From: an uncultured Rhodospirillaceae bacterium
Lineage (GTDB): Bacteria > Pseudomonadota > Alphaproteobacteria > Rhodospirillales > UBA2165
Reading direction: 5' to 3'
Length of the DNA stretch: 12,337 nucleotides
Assembly: GCA_913041095.1 (NCBI GenBank)
Contig: CAJWIB010000042.1
Coordinates: 1-12,337 of the forward strand
The position numbers and the translations under genes are program-made. Below the pieces are notes generated by a model. That model did not search any database. It saw only the letters and a program-made list of their open reading frames with translations, and was not told where the DNA came from. Position 1 is the stretch's first letter; every line of letters starts with the position of its first letter. This document shows, one piece after another, positions 7,216 through 12,337 of this stretch.

Positions 7216-8025
7216 TTAAAAGTGCTCCACCTTGTGCAATTCATCGATACTCAGGACATCGTGCAAAACTTCGGCCAGTATCTCAGCCCAAAATTCAGCG
7301 CCACTCGGCGTGGCCACCAAATCCTGGCGGATTTCAACAGCGCAATGAGGCAGACCGGCGCTGCCTGCATGCATATCCAGCGAAAACGCAATATCTTTGC
7401 CGGAATATGGCTGATTATCGCCAATGTGGAAACCCTCACCATGGTCCCGCAGCTTTCGAATGACGGGTTCGGCCATGCGTGGATCGCGGTTCCATAAAAC
7501 GCCGATATGCCAGAGCCGATCCTCACCATTCATTGAGGGTGTAAATGTATGCACCGAAAAGAGTGCTGGCGGCAGACCGTTTCGCCACAGATGCGCAATC
7601 CCATCGGTGATCGCATGATGATAGGGCCAAAAAAACTGATCCGTCCGGGCAATCTGTTCGGTTTCGGTCAAATCCTGATTGCCGGGAATAACGATATCAT
7701 CACTCACAGCAAGAATGCCTGTCGGATCACCTGGCTGACGGTTGTTATCAATCACCAGGCGTGAATATCCGGCCAGCACCGCCATGCAGTTCAGGTCATT
7801 CGCCAACTGCCGGACCACCTCGGCTGCGCCAATATCCCAGCCGACATGCAAATCCATGGTCGCTTCATCAAGGCCGAGGTTAGCCATCTCCTGCGGCACT
7901 GTCTTGCTGGCATGGTCGCAGATCAGCAACACCGGTAATTCGGACTCGGGATTAAGCAGCTCAAATGGTTCGGGATCATCCGGGCCGATCAACGGTGTAT
8001 CTCTCGCGGTGTTTTCTACGGTCAT
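7216..8025 (-). CDS. N-formylglutamate amidohydrolase family protein
   Basis: The protein has 269 residues. The family includes HutG-type enzymes that split N-formyl-glutamate to glutamate and formate, but many members have unassigned substrates. Motifs seen are LLICDHASKTVP (33-44), HVGWDIGA (60-67), RLVIDNNR (89-96), SVHTFTP (157-163), NQPYSG (204-209), DMHAG (217-221) and GLPHCAVEIRQD (224-235). The histidines and acidic residues in CDHAS, HVGWD and VHTFTP are the likely metal and catalytic positions. No hut genes (hutU, hutH, hutI) are nearby, so a role in histidine degradation is not supported here. The partner is the abutting carboxylate-amine ligase. The ATG at 8025 lacks a strong Shine-Dalgarno sequence. 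The gene is probably first in a two-gene operon; the region upstream is the repeat-rich stretch. Confidence 0.9.
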   Translation of the reverse strand: MTVENTARDTPLIGPDDPEPFELLNPESELPVLLICDHASKTVPQEMANLGLDEATMDLHVGWDIGAAEVVRQLANDLNCMAVLAGYSRLVIDNNRQPGDPTGILAVSDDIVIPGNQDLTETEQIARTDQFFWPYHHAITDGIAHLWRNGLPPALFSVHTFTPSMNGEDRLWHIGVLWNRDPRMAEPVIRKLRDHGEGFHIGDNQPYSGKDIAFSLDMHAGSAGLPHCAVEIRQDLVATPSGAEFWAEILAEVLHDVLSIDELHKVEHF

Positions 8026-8077
8026 GGCGAAAATATAGAGAATTTAGAGGCTGGATAAAGCGCTTTGTCTCCACAGC

Positions 8078-8152
8078 GTATTTCGGTGATAGTTTATTTT
8101 TTCAATATTACGCAAAGCAGTACCAGCTAAAAGTAAACTGTCACCGAAATAC
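8078..8152. repeat. 24-bp imperfect inverted repeat (palindromic REP/MITE-like unit)
   Basis: The left arm (8078-8101, beginning GTATTTCGGTGATAGTTTA) and right arm (8129-8152, ending TAAACTGTCACCGAAATAC) are reverse complements at 22 of 24 positions, around a 27-nt centre. Both mismatches are T opposite G, so the transcript could still pair by wobble. The TCGGTGACAGTTTACT-like core resembles palindromic units often associated with REP-type transposases in proteobacteria; this association is from memory and not checked. It sits upstream of the amidohydrolase operon. It is not followed by a T-tract suited to terminating the tRNA transcript. Confidence 0.8.
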
Positions 8153-8164
8153 TGTTAAATATAT

Positions 8165-8275
8165 TTATGCGGGTTGATCCAGATAGGTGATCACGTACCC
8201 GGAAGGTATCCCAAGCCAGTCTTTGGCCTTTTCCTAGTCACGAAATGGAGCGTCATCAAAAGGGGCCAAGGTGCG
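8165..8275 (-). pseudogene. Possible decayed C-terminal gene fragment
   Basis: The minus-strand frame ending at TAA 8167-8165 reads a protein-like C-terminus (KDWLGIPSGYVITYLDQP) of 22 codons, preceded by an amber TAG at 8236-8234. The same frame continues upstream with TLAPFDDAPFRD. The amino-acid character on both sides of the amber codon is coherent, suggesting an old coding segment with a nonsense mutation and no surviving start. I do not recognise the family. It may also be a chance frame. Confidence 0.3.
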
Positions 8276-8305
8276 ACAAAATTTTTGAAAGATTATTATT
8301 GGTAA

Positions 8306-8339
8306 ATGTCCGCTTTGGATAGTGGTCATATGCGGACAT
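8306..8339. repeat. 8-bp inverted repeat ATGTCCGC / GCGGACAT
   Basis: Perfect 8-bp arms at 8306-8313 and 8332-8339 flank an 18-nt centre. Intergenic repeats with ATGTCCGC...GCGGACAT arms are common in proteobacterial genomes as I recall; membership was not checked. No T-tract follows on either strand that would make it a clear terminator. Confidence 0.6.
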
Positions 8340-8415
8340 AAAACGCCTTAGCTAAAAGAGTTCTCTATCGAGGGTAAAACAAATATTGAGAGAGGCAATT
8401 TCTAAAGTGAAAAAA

Positions 8416-8491
8416 TGGTAGGCACGACAGGATTCGAACCTGTGACCGTCCGCTTAAAAGGCGGATGCTCTACCGACTGAGCTACGTGCCC
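8416..8491 (-). tRNA. tRNA-Lys (anticodon UUU), CCA encoded
   Basis: The 76-nt sequence folds as a standard cloverleaf. The acceptor GGGCACG pairs with CGTGCCT, with a G-U at the first pair. The D arm is GCTC/GAGC. The anticodon stem TCCGC/GCGGA has loop CTTTTAA, giving anticodon TTT. The T arm is ACAGG-TTCGAAT-CCTGT, the discriminator base is A, and the 3' CCA is encoded (8418-8416). It decodes AAA and AAG lysine codons. A run of six T follows the CCA on the transcript strand (8415-8410). No clear -10 box is seen upstream; a small inverted repeat TTTGAC-7nt-GTCAAA (8498-8516) lies 6 nt before the 5' end. Confidence 0.97.
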
Positions 8492-8589
8492 CCAAAATTT
8501 GACCAGAAGAGTCAAAACGCTGTCTCAATGGGAAGTGACAACGATTCACGCGGCGCAACATAAGCAGGCGGACTTGCTTGGTCAATACT

Positions 8590-8606
8590 AGATTTTGCTA
8601 AAATCT
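8590..8606. terminator. Weak AT-rich hairpin downstream of coaD
   Basis: AGATTTT-GCT-AAAATCT is a perfect 7-bp inverted repeat beginning 19 nt after the coaD stop (minus-strand sense). It is the only stem candidate for ending the gyrA-coaD transcript before tRNA-Lys. The stem is AT-rich and no T-tract follows, so it would be a poor intrinsic terminator. Read-through into the tRNA gene, 98 nt further on, is possible. Confidence 0.3.
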
Positions 8607-8625
8607 CTATACCCAAGACTGATTA

Positions 8626-9120
8626 TCAGAGATATTTTTTGAGCAGCCTTTCTCTGACGTTCGAGGTAACAAAATGGCTAATATCGCCACCCATGCTGCA
8701 AATTTCCTTGACCAGAGCCGAGGAAATAAACTGATGTTTTTCTGATGCGGTAAGAAATACCGTTTCAACATCCGAATTGAGGCGCCGGTTCATACCTGTC
8801 ATTTGAAACTCATATTCAAAGTCGGAAACCGCGCGTAAACCACGCACAATCAGCGAGGCATCGTGGGACACCGCAAGATCGGTCAGCAACCCTTCAAAAG
8901 GCTTAACACTCACACACTCACCCGCACCATCGGGCAGTTTGGATATCTCGTACTCGACCATGGCAACGCGTTCCTCCAATGAAAACAACGGCCCTTTTCC
9001 GGCATTGATAGCAACACCAATGATCAGCTGGTCGACCACGCGGGTGGCACGGGAAATAATATCAATATGGCCATTGGTTACGGGATCGAATGTACCGGGG
9101 TAGATACCAGTGCGCGGCAT
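8626..9120 (-). CDS. coaD: Phosphopantetheine adenylyltransferase
   Basis: CoaD transfers AMP from ATP to 4'-phosphopantetheine, giving dephospho-CoA, the fourth step of CoA synthesis from pantothenate. It is cytosolic and hexameric in characterised members. The 164-residue length is typical. The nucleotidyltransferase motif GTFDPVTNGH (9-18) carries the catalytic TxGH histidine (His18). RGLR (93-96) and ISSALVKEI (132-140) match the second nucleotide-binding region. The ATG at 9120 has AAGGA 6 nt upstream. It lies 28 nt after the gyrA stop on the same strand, so co-transcription with gyrA is likely, an arrangement common in alphaproteobacteria. No ppi gene follows, unlike many relatives; tRNA-Lys comes next. 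Confidence 0.97.
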   Translation of the reverse strand: MPRTGIYPGTFDPVTNGHIDIISRATRVVDQLIIGVAINAGKGPLFSLEERVAMVEYEISKLPDGAGECVSVKPFEGLLTDLAVSHDASLIVRGLRAVSDFEYEFQMTGMNRRLNSDVETVFLTASEKHQFISSALVKEICSMGGDISHFVTSNVRERLLKKYL

Positions 9121-9148
9121 TGGAAGTCCTTTATATTATTTATTCCAA

Positions 9149-12031
9149 CTATTCTTCGTTATCCGGGGGAGTATCTGTTGGATTTTCAACAGTTTCAACC
9201 TCTTCTGCATTTTCCTCACCCTGTGAGACGGCGGGAGCTTCCGCCGCTTCGCCTTCTTCACTGCCATTTTCATCGCCTTCAACATCGCGGAAGCGGGTGA
9301 CCGAGACGACCCGCTCTTCTTCAGCTACATTAAATAACGTCACGCCACGCGATGCCCGGCCGGTAAAGCTGATGTTGTCGACTGGCAGGCGGATAAGCTG
9401 ACCGCCGTCAGAAACCATCACCAGTTGATCCGTATCCATCACTGGTAAGGTCGCAATCACCTGGGTTAGTTCCTTGCCGCGTTTGACGCCCATGCTGTCG
9501 ATACCTTTGCCGCCGCGCTTTGATATACGGTAGCCATAAGCTGATGACCGCTTGCCAAAGCCATCTTCAGAGACGGTAAGAATAAACTCTTCTTCCGCCG
9601 CCATTTCCTGGTGCAACTCCTGTTCGAGCTGGGCTGCCATGGCTTCGTCATTGGTCTTGTCCTCGTCACGGTCGGTATAATCGCCGCCGACCAGCCGCCG
9701 TGACGCGTTAACCGATTTCAGATACTCATCGCGCTCGGCAACTTCGACCTTGATATGTTTAAGGCCGGACATGGCAATCACTTCATCACCTCCGGCCAGT
9801 TTAATGCCGCGCACACCAGTAGAGTTGCGGCTAGCGAAAACGCGGACATCGCTGACCGGAAAGCGGATACATTTACCTTTACGGGTTGCCAGGAACACAT
9901 TGTGGTCTTCTTCAAAGACCCGGACCCGCACCAAATGATCACCTTCGTCGAGCTTCATGGCGATTTTGCCATTGGCATTCACATTGGTGAAGTCAGAGAG
10001 CTTGTTCCGCCTGACCCCGCCGGAAGCCGTCGCGAACATAACAAAGAGATCACCCCAGGACTCCTCGTCTTCTGGTAGCGCCATCACCGTTGTAATGGTT
10101 TCGCCTTCATCTAGCGGCAGCACATTGATCAGTGCCTTACCGCGGGCCTGCGGCGTGCCTTGTGGCAATTTGTAGACCTTGAGCTTATAGACAATACCGG
10201 TCGATGAAAAAAACAACATCGGCTGATGGGTATTGGCAACAAACACCTGACTGACAAAATCTTCATCTTTGGTGCTCATGCCGGCCCGGCCCTTACCGCC
10301 CCGGTTCTGCGCCCGGTAAGTCGAGAGCGGCACCCGTTTGATGTAACCGCTGTCACTGACGGTGACGACCATGTCTTCGCGTTGGATCAGATCTTCGATA
10401 TCGCCTTCAAATTCAGCATCTTCGATCGTGGTCCGGCGTTCGTTGCCAAACAGCTCTTTCATCCGCAGTAATTCGCTGACCAGAATCTCGAACAGCAATT
10501 CCTTGTCACCAAGAATTTTGAGATATTCCTTGATCTTGGCGCAAAGTTCTTTGAGATCGGTGGCAATTTTATCCCGCTCCAGCCCGGTTAAACGCTGCAG
10601 GCGCATTTCGAGAATGGCTTTGGCCTGTTCGGCTGAGAGTTTGTATTTGCCGCCAACAACCTGATGTTCGGGGTCATCAATCAGTTTAATCAAAGGTTCA
10701 ATGGTTCCGGCCGGCCAGGCTTTGGCCATCAATTTGGTTTTGGCCTCGTCGGCGTCCTTGGCTTTGCGGATCAACACGATGACCGGATCGAGATTTTCAA
10801 CGGCGACGGCTAAGCCGACCATGATATGGGCCCGGTCGCGCGCTTTGCTGAGTTCGTAAGCCGTCCGCCGTGTAATCACTTCTTCGCGGAAATCAATAAA
10901 TGCAACTAGGATTTGCTTGAGGTTCATCTGCTCCGGCTTGCCGCCATTGAGCGCCAGCATATTGACACCAAAGCTGGTTTGCAGTGGCGTAAACTTAAAC
11001 AATTGATTGAGCACGATCTCGGACATTGCATCGCGTTTGATCTCAACAACAACGCGGACACCGTGACGGTCGGATTCATCACGCAGATCAGAAATGCCTT
11101 CGATCTTCTTGTCACGCACACATTCCGCCATAATCTCGATCATGCGGGATTTATTGATCTGATACGGCACCTCGGTGATGATGATGGCTTCCCGGTCCTT
11201 GCCGAAAGTCTCGATATGAGTGCGCCCGCGCATCCGGACCGAGCCGCGTCCAGTATGAAATGCCTGCAGCGCGCCAGTTCGGCCAAGAATAATGCCGCCG
11301 GTTGGAAAATCAGGGGCCGGAATGTGATTTTCAATCAACTCGTCGATGGTGATTTCCGGATTATCAATCACCGCGCAGCAGGCATCAATGACCTCGCCGA
11401 GATTATGCGGTGGAATATTGGTTGCCATGCCAACAGCAATACCGCCGGCGCCGTTGATCAGCAGATTTGGAAACTCCGCCGGCAACACGGTAGGCTCACG
11501 CACGCTGTCGTCATAATTGGGCTGGAAATCGACGGTGTCTTTATCGATGTCTTCGATCAGCGAATGGGCGGAACGGGCCAAGCGGGCCTCGGTATACCGC
11601 ATTGCCGCTGCCCGGTCACCATCCATTGAGCCAAAATTACCTTGGCCTTGGATTAGCGGCAGGCGCAGTGAGAAATTCTGCGCCATGCGGACGAGAGAAT
11701 CATAAATTGCGGTGTCGCCGTGGGGATGATATTTACCCATGACATCACCGACGATGCGGGCTGATTTGCGGAACGGCCGGTTATAGTCGTAGCCGCCTTC
11801 TTTCATCGCGTAAATGATGCGCCGATGCACCGGTTTGAGACCATCCCTAACATCCGGCAGCGCCCGGCTGACGATCACGCTCATGGCGTAATCGAGATAC
11901 GATCTTTTCATCTCATCTTCGATTCTGACCGGGGTTATGTCGAAATCAGATGGCGGCCTACCCTTTCCGTCATCTGGGTCACTGCTCGGCGTTACGTCTT
12001 CGGGAGGGATTTCATCAGGTGGTGGGGTCAA
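9149..12031 (-). CDS. gyrA: DNA gyrase subunit A
   Basis: GyrA breaks and rejoins DNA in the A2B2 gyrase that introduces negative supercoils. The catalytic tyrosine is Tyr146 in AAAMRYTEAR. The quinolone-determining region reads HPHGDTAIYDS, with Thr107 at the E. coli Ser83 position and Asp111 at Asp87. The breakage-reunion domain spans about 40-540 and the beta-pinwheel C-terminal domain about 550-910. The GyrA box, which separates gyrase from topoisomerase IV, is QNRGGKG at 575-581, differing from the usual Q(R/K)RGG(R/K)G at one position. At 960 residues it is longer than the E. coli protein (875), mainly through a proline/acid-rich N-terminus (1-40) and an acidic tail (about 916-960). The start is TTG at 12031: an in-frame TGA lies four codons upstream and GGA is 8 nt before it. 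Low-complexity codons 1-30 leave a later start possible but less likely. Confidence 0.98.
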   Translation of the reverse strand: MTPPPDEIPPEDVTPSSDPDDGKGRPPSDFDITPVRIEDEMKRSYLDYAMSVIVSRALPDVRDGLKPVHRRIIYAMKEGGYDYNRPFRKSARIVGDVMGKYHPHGDTAIYDSLVRMAQNFSLRLPLIQGQGNFGSMDGDRAAAMRYTEARLARSAHSLIEDIDKDTVDFQPNYDDSVREPTVLPAEFPNLLINGAGGIAVGMATNIPPHNLGEVIDACCAVIDNPEITIDELIENHIPAPDFPTGGIILGRTGALQAFHTGRGSVRMRGRTHIETFGKDREAIIITEVPYQINKSRMIEIMAECVRDKKIEGISDLRDESDRHGVRVVVEIKRDAMSEIVLNQLFKFTPLQTSFGVNMLALNGGKPEQMNLKQILVAFIDFREEVITRRTAYELSKARDRAHIMVGLAVAVENLDPVIVLIRKAKDADEAKTKLMAKAWPAGTIEPLIKLIDDPEHQVVGGKYKLSAEQAKAILEMRLQRLTGLERDKIATDLKELCAKIKEYLKILGDKELLFEILVSELLRMKELFGNERRTTIEDAEFEGDIEDLIQREDMVVTVSDSGYIKRVPLSTYRAQNRGGKGRAGMSTKDEDFVSQVFVANTHQPMLFFSSTGIVYKLKVYKLPQGTPQARGKALINVLPLDEGETITTVMALPEDEESWGDLFVMFATASGGVRRNKLSDFTNVNANGKIAMKLDEGDHLVRVRVFEEDHNVFLATRKGKCIRFPVSDVRVFASRNSTGVRGIKLAGGDEVIAMSGLKHIKVEVAERDEYLKSVNASRRLVGGDYTDRDEDKTNDEAMAAQLEQELHQEMAAEEEFILTVSEDGFGKRSSAYGYRISKRGGKGIDSMGVKRGKELTQVIATLPVMDTDQLVMVSDGGQLIRLPVDNISFTGRASRGVTLFNVAEEERVVSVTRFRDVEGDENGSEEGEAAEAPAVSQGEENAEEVETVENPTDTPPDNEE

Positions 12032-12337
12032 GGCATGTTCCGTTCAATTATTGGGCGTTTCAGCATTAAAATCAGCGCCAAAACAGGCTAAAAAAAACGT
12101 ATTTTCCATCCCTTATTTATAGCAAAAAAAAACGCCTTTTTGCAATCTATTCAAGGGGTTTTTTAGAAGATAATTGAGGATGTAAGCTATTGATTATACT
12201 ATATTTTTTTTCAGCGAGTTGGTAAGTACAAAGGTTTTATTTTTTGGTCCGTTGAAACACCTTAAATAAGTTCAATTTTCATCGAATCAGTGTGTAATTT
12301 CCTTCCCCCAGAGTTAGGAATAAAATGTGGGTGCCGA
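12032..12337 (-). promoter_or_regulatory. gyrA leader and promoter region (306 nt, no supported gene)
   Basis: This very AT-rich stretch has long A/T runs. On the minus strand, TTGCAA (12145-12140) and TATAAA (12121-12116) are separated by 18 nt, a plausible sigma-70-type promoter that would give a leader of roughly 75-80 nt before the gyrA TTG. The -35/-10 pair brackets GCAAAAA...TTTTTGC, a 7-bp weak inverted repeat. A further TATAAT (12198-12193) has no -35. At the right edge, ATG at 12325 on the plus strand preceded by AGGA could start a divergent gene, but only 13 nt remain. No ssb-like C-terminus, which often precedes gyrA, is seen. Confidence 0.5.

Larger units (their letters stand above)
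8026..8415. other. 390-nt gene-free stretch with repeats between amidohydrolase and tRNA-Lys
   Basis: No intact gene is visible on either strand; the plus-strand frame 7965-8177 has no recognisable protein features. The stretch holds a long imperfect inverted repeat (8078-8152), a short decayed-looking minus-strand frame (about 8165-8275) and a second inverted repeat (8306-8339). A looser complementary pair, TTGGCCTTTT (8223-8232) with AAAAGGGGCCAA (8258-8269), lies between them. It lies directly 3' of a tRNA gene, a common landing site of integrating elements. No repeat of the tRNA 3' end was seen here, so an integrated element is not demonstrated. Confidence 0.5.

Noticed and set aside
8306..8339. 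CRISPR-like repeat
   Set aside because: There are only two arms in inverted orientation, with no direct repeats at regular spacing and no cas gene.
8026..8491. Integrated element with att sites at tRNA-Lys
   Set aside because: No duplicated tRNA 3' end and no integrase were seen; only repeats and a possible gene fragment are present.
10913..11629. 238-codon plus-strand open frame opposite gyrA
   Set aside because: It lies wholly antisense to conserved GyrA catalytic-domain sequence and its translation has no recognisable motif; it is explained by gyrA codon usage.
12193..12198. Second gyrA promoter from a perfect TATAAT
   Set aside because: There is no acceptable -35 at 16-19 nt in a very AT-rich background, and it is about 160 nt from the start codon; chance is likely.
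12325..12337. Start of a divergent plus-strand gene at the right edge
   Set aside because: An ATG with AGGA upstream is visible, but 13 nt are too few to support a gene call.

Overview
The window looks like a piece of an alphaproteobacterial chromosome of moderate GC. The evidence is the gyrA-coaD order, the style of the GyrA N-terminus, a TAXI-type TRAP receptor and a GCS2/N-formylglutamate-amidohydrolase pair. The class is an inference; no marker here fixes genus or family. Most of the window is ordinary single-copy chromosome. Two stretches show decay: a truncated TRAP receptor at about 3.7-4.3 kb, and a repeat-rich, gene-free stretch next to a tRNA gene at about 8.05-8.4 kb.

Layout, left to right. 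A 5'-truncated MscS-type channel gene (+, 1-1198) converges on a two-gene minus-strand operon: an acetolactate-synthase-like thiamine diphosphate (ThDP) enzyme (3462-1720), followed 12 nt later by an unrecognised 151-residue protein (1707-1252). A 231-nt intergenic region separates this operon from a divergent, truncated TAXI solute receptor (3694-4215). That receptor is followed in the same frame by a BenE-type benzoate/H+ symporter (4261-5496). BenE converges, with only 3 nt between stop codons, on a small glycine-zipper stress-type protein (5985-5500). Next come two directly abutting minus-strand genes: an N-formylglutamate amidohydrolase family protein (8025-7216), whose stop codon touches the start of a YbdK-type carboxylate-amine ligase (7215-6082).

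The stretch 8026-8415 has no intact gene. It holds a long hairpin-forming inverted repeat, a second shorter inverted repeat and a possible decayed reading frame. It lies immediately 3' of a tRNA-Lys(UUU) gene (8491-8416, minus) that encodes its own CCA. Further right, coaD (9120-8626) lies 28 nt downstream of gyrA (12031-9149), probably in one transcript. gyrA uses a TTG start, and the AT-rich leader beyond it carries a plausible sigma-70-type promoter.

How the genes may work together. MscS, BenE and the TAXI remnant are membrane or transport functions. The ThDP enzyme next to a BenE transporter and TRAP remnant suggests uptake and processing of a carboxylic or aromatic acid, but this rests on context alone. 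The amidohydrolase/ligase pair is translationally abutted and probably functions together on an amide-bonded amino-acid compound of unknown identity. gyrA, coaD and tRNA-Lys are housekeeping. I found no CRISPR array, intact transposase, phage gene or defence system. The best candidates for something new are the amide ligase/hydrolase pair, the ThDP enzyme with its unknown partner, and the repeat cluster beside the tRNA.
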